64,000 bases of DNA from Methylophilaceae bacterium (GCA_905339275.1 CAJPFK010000003.1:1-64000); one strand, 5' to 3'. Positions 27,894 through 37,718 are shown, counted from the first letter of the stretch. Numbers and translations: made by a program. The notes: generated by a model from the letters alone, not told the origin.

Positions 27894-29683
27894 GCCAGCC
27901 CATAACGAAAACCACAAACGTGACCAAACTCAAAGGCCGCCTGACGCTGGGCGACGTACTGCGCATGCTGGTGAACGACGGCATCGTGGAAAAGCACCAG
28001 GCGGAACAGCTATATAAGGATCGCAAGCTGGACAGCACCAACCTGCACCCGCTGGTCATCGTCGGGGAACAAAAATGGAAAAGCCTGCAAGCGCCGCATA
28101 AGCCGCTCACGATAGAAGTCCTTTCCAACTGGCTGGCAAAACGCGCGGGGCTGGCTTACTACCATGTCGACCCGCTGAAAATGGATTTCAGTTCCATTTC
28201 GCAAATCGTGTCCAAGGCTTATGCCGAACGCCTCAAGATCATGCCGGTCAAGATACAGGCGAACGAGGTGACCATCGCCACGGCAGAACCCTACTCGACC
28301 GAGTGGGTGCCTGATCTCCAGCGCGTGCTCAACATGCAGATCAAGCTGGTGTTCGCCAACCCGCTGGAAATCAATCGTTACCTGCCTGAAATTTTCAACC
28401 TGGCAACCTCGATCAACCTCGCCACCAGCGCCAAGGCAGGGCAGATCGTCGGCGTCCAGAACTTCGAGCAACTGGTCGAACTCGGCAAGGATAAAAACCT
28501 CGATGCCAACGAACAGCACGTCGTCAACATTGTCGACTGGCTGTTCAAATACGCGTTCGAACAGCGTGCCAGCGACATCCATCTCGAACCGCGGCGCAAT
28601 ATCGGCATCATGCGTTTCAGGATCGATGGCGTACTGCACCAAGTCTACCAGTTGCCCTCCACCATCATGAACGCCATCACCAGCCGCATCAAGCTGCTCG
28701 GCCGCATGGACATGGTGGAAAAACGCCGTCCACAGGATGGCCGCATCAAAACCGTCACGGCCGAGGGGGTGGAAGTCGAGCTGCGCCTTTCCACCATGCC
28801 GACCGCCTTCGGCGAAAAACTGGTCATGCGGGTGTTCACCCCCGAAAACCTGGTGAAAGACTTTATCCAGTTGGGCTTTTCCAAAGAACAAAGCGCCCGG
28901 TGGAAAAACTGGACATCCAATCCGAACGGAATCGTGCTGGTAACCGGCCCGACAGGCTCGGGCAAAACCACCACGCTCTACTCCACGCTCAAACAACTGG
29001 CAACCGAAGAAGTCAATGTCTGCACGATTGAAGACCCGATCGAAATGGTCGAGCCCGCATTCAACCAGATGCAGGTCCAGCAGAATATCGACCTGTCCTT
29101 TGCCGACGGCATCCGCACGCTGCTGCGGCAGGACCCGGACATCATCATGGTGGGCGAAATCCGCGACCACGAAACCGCCGAAATGGCAACGCAGGCGGCG
29201 CTCACCGGACACTTGGTGCTATCCACCCTGCACACGAACGACGCGCCATCCTCCATCACGCGCCTGCTCGATCTGGGCGTCGCCAGCTATTTATTGAATT
29301 CCACGGTGCTGGGCATCATGGCGCAACGACTGGTACGCACACTGTGCACGCACTGCAAGACTCACGCCGAAATCGACCAGGACACCTGGGATTCGCTGGT
29401 CGGCCCATGGAAACTGCCGAAGCCGACCCAGATGCAGAAGGCAGTGGGTTGCCTGGAATGCCGCATGACAGGCTACAGGGGACGTATCGGCATATACGAG
29501 ATGCTCACCATCAGCCCGGCCATCAAGAAACTGATCTCACAGAATGCGGACCTGGCCAGCATCCGCGAAACCGCGCACAGGGAAGGCATGCAACCGCTGA
29601 TGATTAACGGCGCAGAAAAAGTTGCAGCAGGCCTCACCACCATCGAAGAACTCATCAAAGTCGCACCTCCACCGCTGGATTAG
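27890..29683 (+). CDS. GspE/PilB-type secretion ATPase (orphan)
   Basis: A 597-residue ATPase of the type II secretion/type IV pilus assembly family. An N-terminal MshEN-like region (about 15-180) precedes the core with Walker A GPTGSGKTTTLY (about 350-361), the Asp box TIEDPIEM, Walker B IIMVGEIRD, the His box GHLVLSTLHTNDAP and a zinc-type CTHC...CLEC cluster near the C terminus. It is distinct from the canonical PilB at 54.8 kb and has no secretin, pseudopilin or PilC-like gene next to it. It overlaps nadC by 4 bp, so it is likely co-expressed with it. Client system unknown. Confidence 0.88.
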   Translation: MSQPITKTTNVTKLKGRLTLGDVLRMLVNDGIVEKHQAEQLYKDRKLDSTNLHPLVIVGEQKWKSLQAPHKPLTIEVLSNWLAKRAGLAYYHVDPLKMDFSSISQIVSKAYAERLKIMPVKIQANEVTIATAEPYSTEWVPDLQRVLNMQIKLVFANPLEINRYLPEIFNLATSINLATSAKAGQIVGVQNFEQLVELGKDKNLDANEQHVVNIVDWLFKYAFEQRASDIHLEPRRNIGIMRFRIDGVLHQVYQLPSTIMNAITSRIKLLGRMDMVEKRRPQDGRIKTVTAEGVEVELRLSTMPTAFGEKLVMRVFTPENLVKDFIQLGFSKEQSARWKNWTSNPNGIVLVTGPTGSGKTTTLYSTLKQLATEEVNVCTIEDPIEMVEPAFNQMQVQQNIDLSFADGIRTLLRQDPDIIMVGEIRDHETAEMATQAALTGHLVLSTLHTNDAPSSITRLLDLGVASYLLNSTVLGIMAQRLVRTLCTHCKTHAEIDQDTWDSLVGPWKLPKPTQMQKAVGCLECRMTGYRGRIGIYEMLTISPAIKKLISQNADLASIRETAHREGMQPLMINGAEKVAAGLTTIEELIKVAPPPLD

Positions 29684-29729
29684 CGCCGGAAACGGCCGGC
29701 TACCCGCATGATTGTGAACAGAATTGACC

Positions 29730-29758
29730 TTGACCAAAATCATGCAACAAGTTACTGT
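29730..29758 (+). promoter_or_regulatory. candidate promoter of the ilv genes
   Basis: TTGACC (29730-29735) and TACTGT (29753-29758) are separated by 17 bp, about 40 bp before the ilvB start. A second TTGACC lies at 29724-29729. No leader peptide rich in Ile, Leu or Val codons is visible in the 116-bp gap, so classical attenuation is not supported. Confidence 0.4.
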
Positions 29759-29799
29759 TTAGGGTTCAATTATCCTCAGTAAAAACAAGTACTATATAT

Positions 29800-31533
29800 A
29801 TGGAAGACCCGACCCCCCGCCCTTCTCACGAAATCACAGGCGCTGAAATCGTCATACGCTGTCTGCATGAGGAGAAAGTCAAATTCGTATTTGGCTATCC
29901 TGGCGGTGCGGTGCTGCACATCTACGACGCAATCTTCAAGCAGGACAAATTCAAGCATATCCTGGTGCGCCATGAGCAGGCAGCCGTCCATGCGGCAGAT
30001 GCTTATGCGCGCGCGACCGGCGAAGTCGGCGTCGCCCTCGTGACTTCCGGTCCGGGCGCGACCAACGCGGTCACCGGAATCGCTACCGCTTATATGGATT
30101 CCATTCCGCTGGTTGTCATCAGCGGCCAGGTACCGACGCCCGCCATCGGCATGGATGCATTCCAGGAAGTCGACATGGTCGGCATCACCCGCCCATGCGT
30201 TAAACACAACTTCCTGGTCAAGGATGTCAGGGACATCGCGCCGACGATCAGGAAAGCCTTCTATATCGCGGCAACCGGACGGCCCGGCCCGGTCGTTGTC
30301 GACATCCCCAAGGACATCACCGCGCATCTGGCCAGGTTCGATTATCCGGCCACGGTCGAATTGCGGTCTTATACGCCCGTCATGAAGGGCCATTCCGGGC
30401 AGATCAAGAAAGCGGTCAGGCTCCTGCTGGAAGCCAGGCGCCCGATGATTTACACGGGCGGCGGCCTGGTACTGGGCGGCGCCAGCAGCGAACTGGTCAA
30501 ACTCGCGCATACGCTGGGTTATCCCGTCACCAACACCCTGATGGGTTTGGGCGGCTACCCTTCGACCGACAGGCAATTCGTTGGCATGCTTGGCATGCAC
30601 GGCACTTATGAAGCGAACATGGCCATGCAGGATTGCGACGTATTGCTCGCAGTCGGCGCGCGTTTCGACGACCGCGTCATCGGCAATCCGGAGCATTTCT
30701 TCAGCAAGGACCGCACGATCATCCATATCGACGTCGACCCCTCCTCCATCTCCAAACGGGTCAAGGTCGACGTGCCCATCGTTGGCCACGTTCAATCGGT
30801 ATTGGCCGAAATGAACGAGTTGCTTGCCGGCGAAACGAAAAAACCCGACGCCGCAGCACTGAAGGCATGGTGGGCGCAAATTGACGAATGGCGCGGCAAG
30901 GAATCGCTGAACTATAAAATGGACGGCCAGGTCATCAAGCCGCAGTATGTCGTCCAGAAACTCTGGGAAGTCACCAAAGGCGATGCCTACGTGACCTCGG
31001 ATGTCGGCCAGCACCAGATGTGGGCGGCGCAGTACTACAAATTCGACAAGCCGCGCCGCTGGATCAATTCCGGCGGACTCGGCACCATGGGCGTCGGCTT
31101 GCCTTACGCCATGGGTTGCCAGTTGGCAGACCCGACGGCACAGGTCGCCTGTATCACCGGTGAAGGCAGTATCCAGATGAACATCCAGGAGCTATCCACC
31201 TGCCATCAATTCAGGCTGCCGATCAAGGTCGTCCTGCTGAACAACCGCTACTTGGGCATGGTTCGCCAGTGGCAGGAATTCTTCTACGAGAACCGCTACT
31301 CGGAATCCTACATGGACAGCCTGCCGGATTTCGTCAAACTGGCGGAATCCTACGGGCATGTCGGCATGAAGATCGAAAAACCCGGCGATGTGGAAGGCGC
31401 ATTGAAGGAAGCTTTCGATATGAAGGATCGCTTCGTGTTCATGGACTTCATCACCGACCCGAAGGAAAACGTATTCCCCATGGTGCCGAACGGCAAGGGT
31501 CTGTCCGAAATGATTCTGGCAGGAGACGAATAG
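29800..31533 (+). CDS. ilvB: acetolactate synthase large (catalytic) subunit
   Basis: ThDP- and FAD-dependent enzyme for the first common step of Val, Leu and Ile synthesis. 577 residues; the catalytic glutamate is in VRHEQAAVHAADAYARATG (about 50-68), the FAD region in the middle (GMLGMHGTYEANMAM) and the ThDP motif GEGSIQMNIQELSTC...NNRYLGMVRQWQ near residue 450-490. No good Shine-Dalgarno precedes the ATG. Followed after 1 bp by ilvH. Confidence 0.96.
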   Translation: MEDPTPRPSHEITGAEIVIRCLHEEKVKFVFGYPGGAVLHIYDAIFKQDKFKHILVRHEQAAVHAADAYARATGEVGVALVTSGPGATNAVTGIATAYMDSIPLVVISGQVPTPAIGMDAFQEVDMVGITRPCVKHNFLVKDVRDIAPTIRKAFYIAATGRPGPVVVDIPKDITAHLARFDYPATVELRSYTPVMKGHSGQIKKAVRLLLEARRPMIYTGGGLVLGGASSELVKLAHTLGYPVTNTLMGLGGYPSTDRQFVGMLGMHGTYEANMAMQDCDVLLAVGARFDDRVIGNPEHFFSKDRTIIHIDVDPSSISKRVKVDVPIVGHVQSVLAEMNELLAGETKKPDAAALKAWWAQIDEWRGKESLNYKMDGQVIKPQYVVQKLWEVTKGDAYVTSDVGQHQMWAAQYYKFDKPRRWINSGGLGTMGVGLPYAMGCQLADPTAQVACITGEGSIQMNIQELSTCHQFRLPIKVVLLNNRYLGMVRQWQEFFYENRYSESYMDSLPDFVKLAESYGHVGMKIEKPGDVEGALKEAFDMKDRFVFMDFITDPKENVFPMVPNGKGLSEMILAGDE

Positions 31534-31534
31534 C

Positions 31535-32026
31535 ATGAAACACATCATCTCCCTGCTGATGGAAAACGAAGCTGGCGCACTGTCGCGCGTTGCCGGCCTG
31601 TTTTCCGCACGCGCCTACAATATCGAATCTTTGACCGTGGCGCCTACCGAGGACGCCACGCTGTCACGCATGACCATCGTCACTTCAGGATCAGACGAAG
31701 TGATCGAGCAGATCATCAAGCAGCTCAACAAGCTGGTCGATGTGGTCAAGGTACTGGACCTGAACGACGGCCGCCACATCGAGCGCGAGCTCATGCTGGT
31801 CAAGGTCAAGGCAACCGGTGCTTTCCGTGAGGAAATGAAGCGGATGAGCGATATATTCCGCGGCCGCATCATCGATGTTGCGGATGGCAGCTACACCATC
31901 GAGGTCACAGGTTCCAGCTCCAAGCTGGACGCCTTCCTTGAAGCGCTCGACAAGGCAGCCATTCTGGAAACCGTGCGCACCGGTGCCTCCGGCATCGGTC
32001 GAGGCGACAGAATATTGAAAGTTTAA
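31535..32026 (+). CDS. ilvH: acetolactate synthase small (regulatory) subunit
   Basis: A 163-residue regulatory subunit conferring valine feedback inhibition. The N-terminal ACT domain begins MKHIISLLMENEAGALSRVAGLFSARAYNIESL, and the C-terminal ALS_ss_C domain runs from about residue 83. The ATG follows the ilvB stop by 1 bp. Confidence 0.96.
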   Translation: MKHIISLLMENEAGALSRVAGLFSARAYNIESLTVAPTEDATLSRMTIVTSGSDEVIEQIIKQLNKLVDVVKVLDLNDGRHIERELMLVKVKATGAFREEMKRMSDIFRGRIIDVADGSYTIEVTGSSSKLDAFLEALDKAAILETVRTGASGIGRGDRILKV

Positions 32027-32029
32027 TTG

Positions 32030-33154
<1,125 letters not shown>

Positions 33155-33175
33155 GGGCCAGGAAGCAATAGACCG

Positions 33176-33210
33176 GGGGCAAGACGTGATGCGTCCTGCC
33201 CCTTTATTTT
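33176..33210 (+). terminator. Rho-independent terminator after ilvC
   Basis: An 11-bp stem with one mismatch (GGGGCAAGACG, 33176-33186, against CGTCCTGCCCC, 33192-33202) and a 5-base loop, followed by TTTATTTT. It ends the ilvB-ilvH-ilvC transcript. Confidence 0.8.
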
Positions 33211-33262
33211 GCGCGCAATTCAAGCGGCTATCATTTCATCAGCATCTCTACCAGAGGCCAAT

Positions 33263-34141
33263 GTGTCCAATCGTCCTGCAGTGATACTTCAATATTTCTT
33301 GCCCAAACAGTTGATGACAATACTCGCTGGTAAATTCGCCAATGCCAGGGCTGGCCGCCTGACAACCGGCGTCATCCGGTGGTTTATCAGACGCTACGGC
33401 GTCAACATGCAGGAAGCTGCGCAACCTGACGTTCAGCACTACGCCACTTTCAACGATTTCTTCACGCGCGCGCTGCGTAATGACGCGCGCCCTATCGCCC
33501 AGGCAGACCTGATCTGCCCGGTCGATGGCGCCATCAGCCAGTTCGGCAGAATCAGGAACGGGCAGATTTTCCAGGCGAAAGGCCATCATTACTCGACCCT
33601 TGCATTGCTTGCAGGCAACAGTCAATTGGCTAAGAAATTTGAACACGGCAGCTTTGCCACGCTTTATCTCAGCCCGAAGGACTACCACCGGATTCACATG
33701 CCTTGCGACGGCCGCCTGCTTGGTATGACGTACGTACCGGGATCGCTTTTCTCGGTCAATCCGGCGACCGCTCAAGGCGTTCCCGGACTCTTTGCACGCA
33801 ACGAGAGGGTGATCTGCGAATTCGATTCGCCGCTGATCGGCCGTTTTGCATTAGTGCTGGTAGGGGCCACCATCGTCGGCAGCATGGCAACGGTGTGGCA
33901 TGGCTTGGTTAATCCGCCGCGCACAAAGGAAATACGACACTGGCGGTATGCGGATCAGGCCATCGTACTGAAACAGGGCGAGGAAATGGGACGTTTCCTG
34001 CTGGGATCGACCGTTGTCATGCTGTTCCCTGAAGAAACGCAATTCAATCCCGGCTGGTCGGCCGGGAAAGCGATTCAACTCGGGGAAGCCATGGCCGGCA
34101 AGCCGGCCTCCCCCGCAGCATCAACTCAGGATATCAATTAG
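33263..34141 (+). CDS. psd: phosphatidylserine decarboxylase
   Basis: Makes phosphatidylethanolamine at the inner membrane; the proenzyme self-cleaves to form a pyruvoyl group. 292 residues from a GTG at 33263 with AGAGG 5 bases upstream. Motifs: [10 protein letters not shown] (about 63-72), [24 protein letters not shown] (about 135-147) and the self-cleavage site LGSTVVMLF (Gly-Ser bond, about 252-260). An in-frame TTG at 33209 would overlap the ilvC terminator and is less likely. It converges with rppH and overlaps its end by 8 bp. Confidence 0.93.
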   Translation: MSNRPAVILQYFLPKQLMTILAGKFANARAGRLTTGVIRWFIRRYGVNMQEAAQPDVQHYATFNDFFTRALRNDARPIAQADLICPVDGAISQFGRIRNGQIFQAKGHHYSTLALLAGNSQLAKKFEHGSFATLYLSPKDYHRIHMPCDGRLLGMTYVPGSLFSVNPATAQGVPGLFARNERVICEFDSPLIGRFALVLVGATIVGSMATVWHGLVNPPRTKEIRHWRYADQAIVLKQGEEMGRFLLGSTVVMLFPEETQFNPGWSAGKAIQLGEAMAGKPASPAASTQDIN

Positions 34142-34661
34142 CGGAATGCGTCGCGGCTGCAGGCTTACCGTGATGCCTGCGGTGACGGTCATGGCCCAGG
34201 TGATTGGATAGCTCATTCAGCGCAAGCCGATAGACTTCGCGCTTGAATTCAATGACGCTCTCCAGCGGCACCCAGTATTCGCTCCAACGCCAGGCATCGA
34301 ACTCAGGATGCGGCGTTGCCCGCAAGGAGACGTCGGAATCCCGTCCGACCATACGCAACAGGAACCATATCTGTTTCTGACCCTTGTAGCTGCCGCGCCA
34401 TTCACGCTTGATCCAGTTGGTCGGCACGTCGTAGCGCAGCCAATCCCTGGTACGGCCCAGTATCTTCACATGCTCCGGGCGCAAGCCGACTTCTTCCATC
34501 AATTCGCGGTACATCGCCTGCTCCGGGGTTTCACCGTGCTTGATGCCGCCTTGCGGAAACTGCCAGGAATGCTCCCTGATACGCTTGCCCCAGAATACCT
34601 GATTGCTGGCGTTGCATAAAATAATGCCTACATTAGGTCGATATCCATCGCGATCTAACAT
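34134..34661 (-). CDS. rppH: RNA pyrophosphohydrolase RppH
   Basis: Nudix enzyme that removes pyrophosphate from 5'-triphosphorylated mRNAs and so starts RNase E-dependent decay. 175 residues beginning [17 protein letters not shown], with the Nudix box [22 protein letters not shown] (about 37-58, here in two overlapping parts) and QIWFLLRM. The 3' end overlaps the psd 3' end. Confidence 0.95.
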   Translation of the reverse strand: MLDRDGYRPNVGIILCNASNQVFWGKRIREHSWQFPQGGIKHGETPEQAMYRELMEEVGLRPEHVKILGRTRDWLRYDVPTNWIKREWRGSYKGQKQIWFLLRMVGRDSDVSLRATPHPEFDAWRWSEYWVPLESVIEFKREVYRLALNELSNHLGHDRHRRHHGKPAAATHSAN

Positions 34662-34758
34662 GATAAAAAGACCCTAATAATTTAATGTCATTTTTTCATA
34701 TTTCAGCCTTTATTGATAGGGCCTCTGAAACCGCGCCTGCGACAATTCCCCGCTTGCC

Positions 34759-34788
34759 TTGACGCTGTTTATAAGCGCCGCTTATACT
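34759..34788 (+). promoter_or_regulatory. promoter upstream of the beta-propeller gene
   Basis: TTGACG (34759-34764) and TATACT (34783-34788) with an 18-bp spacer, giving a leader of about 65 bases. Confidence 0.6.
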
Positions 34789-34861
34789 TTCAAGTCAACC
34801 ATAGGCATCCATGTCACGTTTCTGTCCTGTCACCTACAGCTAATTAACCATTACAAACCCT

Positions 34862-35824
34862 TTGAAACTTCAACAGATTATTTATGCCTGCCTGATTGCG
34901 TTGCTCGTGTCTGCAAAACCGGGTTTGGCCGACGGGCATGCCTATATCACCAACCAGGGCAGCAACAATGTCAGCGTGATCGACCTTACCAGCCGCAAGG
35001 TGGTGAGCACGGTTGCTGTCGGCAAGGCACCTGTCGGCGTGGCGGTATCGGCAGAGTTGCAACACGTGTTCGTGTCGAATGTTGACGGTCAATCGATCTC
35101 TGTCATCGATAGCCGGTCAAACAGTGTCATCGAAGAACTGAAGATAGAAGGCTCGCCGGTCGCCCTTGCGCTCGCTCCCGACAGTACTGCGCTGTATGTA
35201 GCGGATTGGTACCTGGACCGCGTGCTGGAGATTGACACCGGCAATTACAGCAAGCAGCGTACCGTCAGCATAGGCAAGGCCCCCGCAGGGCTCGCTGTCA
35301 GCCCGGACGGCAAAACGCTGTATGTCTCCAATCGCGACAGCAACGATATCGGCGTTATCGATACGGCCACACTGAAAGTCACCTCACGCATCCCGGTTGG
35401 AGAACACCCTTTCGGCATCAGCATCAGCCCGGACGGACGACACCTGTATGCCGTCAATGTCTATGAAGACAGCATATCCATGATTAATCTCGCGTCAGGG
35501 GCCGCCGAAAAGATCAAGGTAGGCACCCGCCCCTACTGTGCCGCCATCAGCCCGGACAGCAAAACCGTGTTCGTTACCAATACACAGGCGGATAGCGTTT
35601 CCGTCATCGATGCCGAAAGCAGAAAAGTCATCGCAACGATTCCGGTTGGCGGCTTTCCCGAAGGTATCGATTTCGATGCAGCACGGCAGCGGGTTTATGT
35701 AGCAAGCTGGTTTGAAAATGCCGTTTCGGTCATCGATGCGGGCAGCCTCAAAGTCATCGATACCGTCAGCACCGGTCAACAGAGCCGGGCTTTCGGGCGT
35801 TTTATCATGAAGGAATTCCAATAG
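34862..35824 (+). CDS. YVTN family beta-propeller protein, periplasmic
   Basis: A 320-residue protein with a signal peptide (about 1-22, cleavage after GLA) and repeated blades of the YVTN type: HAYITNQGSNNVSVIDL, VFVSNVDGQSISVID, LYVSNRDSNDIGVID, LYAVNVYEDSISMI, VFVTNTQADSVSVID, VYVASWFENAVSVID. Proteins of this type occur with PQQ-dependent alcohol oxidation systems, and the next gene is mxaD-like, but the function is not known. The start is a TTG without a strong ribosome site. Confidence 0.85.
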   Translation: MKLQQIIYACLIALLVSAKPGLADGHAYITNQGSNNVSVIDLTSRKVVSTVAVGKAPVGVAVSAELQHVFVSNVDGQSISVIDSRSNSVIEELKIEGSPVALALAPDSTALYVADWYLDRVLEIDTGNYSKQRTVSIGKAPAGLAVSPDGKTLYVSNRDSNDIGVIDTATLKVTSRIPVGEHPFGISISPDGRHLYAVNVYEDSISMINLASGAAEKIKVGTRPYCAAISPDSKTVFVTNTQADSVSVIDAESRKVIATIPVGGFPEGIDFDAARQRVYVASWFENAVSVIDAGSLKVIDTVSTGQQSRAFGRFIMKEFQ

Positions 35825-35886
35825 CAGTATCGTGGATGGTATGTCGTTTGATTGGTTGTTTTAATAACAGGAATGGAGAAACTCGT

Positions 35887-36408
35887 ATGAAAAAGATTTT
35901 TGCACTGCTGGCGCTTGCCGTACTGCCTCTCACCGCATTTGCCCACGGCCCCTCCCCACAGAAGGTGGACAAATCCGTCGTCATCAAGGCTGAACCGGCA
36001 AAAGTCTGGGCGCTGGTCAAGGATTTCGGCAACATGCACAAATGGCATCCTGCCGTTGCCAGCACCAAGCTGGAAAAGAAAGGCGAAGACACCTACCGCC
36101 TGCTGACCCTGAAATCCGGCGGCACCATCTACGAAAAGCTGCGCGGTGCCGACGACGACGCCATGAAGCTGCGTTATGAGATCGTTGAAGGCGTATTGCC
36201 GGTTGCCGATTACAACTCCTTCATCACCGTCAAGCCCGGCCCCGGCGCTGGCGAAACCACCGTCAACTGGGTCGGCCGCTTCTACCGCGTCTACAAGCTC
36301 AACCCGCCGATTCCTGCCGGCCAGGATGACGAATCCGCGCTGAATGCCGTCAACGGCGTTTACGATGCCGGCCTGGAAAACCTGAAAAAGGTTGCCGAAG
36401 GCAAGTAA
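35887..36408 (+). CDS. mxaD: MxaD-like SRPBCC family periplasmic protein
   Basis: A 173-residue protein with a signal peptide (cleavage near FAHG, residue 20) and an SRPBCC/START-like domain (KSVVIKAEPAKVWALVKDFGNMHKWHPAV). This pattern matches MxaD, reported to promote interaction of methanol dehydrogenase with cytochrome cL in Methylobacterium. The ATG at 35887 has GGAG upstream. No mxaF or xoxF is in the window, so the assignment rests on sequence pattern alone. It is 62 bp downstream of the beta-propeller gene on the same strand. Confidence 0.75.
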   Translation: MKKIFALLALAVLPLTAFAHGPSPQKVDKSVVIKAEPAKVWALVKDFGNMHKWHPAVASTKLEKKGEDTYRLLTLKSGGTIYEKLRGADDDAMKLRYEIVEGVLPVADYNSFITVKPGPGAGETTVNWVGRFYRVYKLNPPIPAGQDDESALNAVNGVYDAGLENLKKVAEGK

Positions 36409-36421
36409 ACCACTGTCTCTA

Positions 36422-36482
36422 CACTATCATTCCGGCCTACGAGCCGGAATGATAGTGCCGGATGCCGGATCAAGTCCGGCAT
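36422..36482. repeat. REP-like pair of palindromes (copy 2)
   Basis: A perfect 15-bp stem CACTATCATTCCGGC (36422-36436) with GCCGGAATGATAGTG (36443-36457), followed by ATGCCGGA-TCAAG-TCCGGCAT (36462-36482). It shares core palindromes with the elements near 17.4 kb and 48.4 kb. Located just behind mxaD, it could also stop or stabilise the mxaD transcript. Confidence 0.75.
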
Positions 36483-36504
36483 GACCACCAAGCCCCCCTC
36501 AGAC

Positions 36505-36650
36505 TGAACTGCACCCCAAGATTGGACATCCACTCCAATTTTTGAGAGGCGCAGTTTTTATGGCGAAGTATCTGTATGAATTTAAGCTGGAAGTCGTTCA
36601 ATACTATTTGTCAGGTTCTGGTAGACATAAAAGGATGGCACATCATCTCG
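36505..36650 (+). mobile_element. decayed IS3-family (IS150-like) left end and orfA fragment
   Basis: TGAACTGCACCCCA at 36505-36518 resembles the terminal repeat of IS150-type elements. From the ATG at 36560 the frame reads MAKYLYEFKLEVVQYYLSGSG, the start of a typical OrfA helix-turn-helix, then loses similarity after about 30 codons. No OrfB or opposite inverted end is visible. A near copy of the 14-base end (TGAACTACACCCCA) occurs in the same orientation at 37984-37997. The stretch 36651-36815 contains nothing I can identify. Confidence 0.65.
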
Positions 36651-36815
36651 TCACTTTTCTGCTTCTCCACCCAGGCCGCGAGGGCTCGCACTTGATCATC
36701 AGACTTAAAGCAGATGATTTCCCGTATTCTTTATGTATCGGAGCTTTCATAGCTCAACCATCTAGGCGGTTTGCATAAATGCCCATACAATCCGGACATG
36801 GAGTATCAAGACACC

Positions 36816-36932
36816 ATGTCTGACAAATACAAAGAGTACAGCCGCGAAGACGGTGACAGGTTCATGACCATCCGTCAGGGTAAGAATCATCTCGACCAGG
36901 TTTTCAGAATCGATTTTCTGGTTAACGGGTAA
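36816..36932 (+). pseudogene. probable 5' fragment of the fic gene in another frame
   Basis: A 38-codon ORF, MSDKYKEYSREDGDRFMTIR..., ends at 36930. The fic frame (+1 relative to this one) is open from 36868 and contains no start codon before 37030. Its translation upstream of that ATG is WLTGNGYQTGHLTEAQFEPG and on to VLKNLQGIKRKRE, which looks like real coding sequence. Joining the two frames at about 36914-36918 (GATTTTCTGG), by removing one base, gives one continuous reading frame. A one-base insertion splitting the gene is the simplest reading; a separate small gene is the alternative. Confidence 0.5.
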
Positions 36933-37029
36933 TGGCTATCAAACAGGACATTTAACCGAGGCACAATTTGAGCCGGGATCAAATAACTGCGTCCTGAAAA
37001 ATCTGCAGGGGATTAAGCGCAAACGGGAG

Positions 37030-37560
37030 ATGGATGCGCAAGAAGCGATCCAATTATCAGAGGCCACAGACTGGGCGATTCATCACTACTCGGCTGATTA
37101 TCGCTTTACTGCGGCGGACATTGCCATACTGCATAAGCAGTGGCTCGGCAGTATTTACGGTTGGGCGGGTGAATTCCGCCAGGTGAATATCAGCAAAGGC
37201 GGTTTTGCGTTTGCAATGGCAGCCCAAGTACCACGACTAATGCATGACCTGGAGCAGAAGGTTCTGGCGACCTATACGCCCTGTAATTTCAACGACCATG
37301 ACAAAGTAATTGAGGCATTGACCGTCACACATTGCGAACTGGTTCTGATTCACCCGTTCCGTGAAGGCAATGGACGTGTATCACGCCTGCTATCGACCTT
37401 GATGGCCTTGCAAGCCGGTTTACCTTTGCTGGATTTTACAGGAATCAGGGGCAAAACTCGCCAAGATTACTTTATGGCCGTGCAGGCCAGTGTAGGAAAT
37501 AATTACGAACCGATGAAAAAGATATTTCGCGCCGTTGTCCGGCGCAGTCTGAAAAATTAA
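37030..37560 (+). CDS. fic: Fic/DOC family protein (putative AMP transferase toxin)
   Basis: The 176-residue product of the first available ATG contains the complete Fic motif HPFREGNGRVSR (about 118-129), the core that transfers AMP or a related group to a target protein, and the flap region VNISKGGFAFA (about 55-65). I see no internal inhibitory (S/T)xxxE(G/N) motif, as expected of class I Fic toxins whose inhibitor is a separate protein. The protein probably extended some 70 residues further N-terminally before a frameshift near 36915; whether the ATG at 37030 is used is uncertain. It converges with a small ORF carrying an Fic-antitoxin motif. Base composition is more AT-rich than the neighbours. 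Confidence 0.82.
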   Translation: MDAQEAIQLSEATDWAIHHYSADYRFTAADIAILHKQWLGSIYGWAGEFRQVNISKGGFAFAMAAQVPRLMHDLEQKVLATYTPCNFNDHDKVIEALTVTHCELVLIHPFREGNGRVSRLLSTLMALQAGLPLLDFTGIRGKTRQDYFMAVQASVGNNYEPMKKIFRAVVRRSLKN

Positions 37561-37718
37561 GCCTTGATGGATTTAGGTGCGGCAGTAAGGGCTTTTTCTG
37601 CGGCTTTACGCACCCCCTCAATCGCCATCGATGAAAGCACATTTATTTTCAAATCACGCGAATAGGTTTTGTTACCTTTCAGGTGTGGGTTTTGATCGAA
37701 CAATGATTTTTTCTTCAT
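37557..37718 (-). CDS. small ORF with Fic-antitoxin (inhibitory helix) motif
   Basis: A 53-residue frame on the minus strand, MKKKSLFDQNPHLKGN...RDLKINVLSSMAIEGVRKAAEKAL. Residues 30-35, SMAIEG, fit the (S/T)xxxE(G/N) motif of the helix that blocks the Fic active site in antitoxins such as VbhA. The stop codon overlaps the fic stop by 2 bases, so the two genes are convergent and tail to tail. No strong Shine-Dalgarno is visible; a TATACT box lies about 6 bases before the ATG on the minus strand. The assignment as antitoxin is inference from motif and position. Confidence 0.6.
   Translation of the reverse strand: MKKKSLFDQNPHLKGNKTYSRDLKINVLSSMAIEGVRKAAEKALTAAPKSIKA

Noticed and set aside
28010-29212. 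400-codon minus-strand frame over the GspE-like ATPase
   Set aside because: Antisense of Walker and His-box motifs; no domain of its own.
29776-31014. 412-codon minus-strand frame over ilvB
   Set aside because: Shadow of acetolactate synthase.
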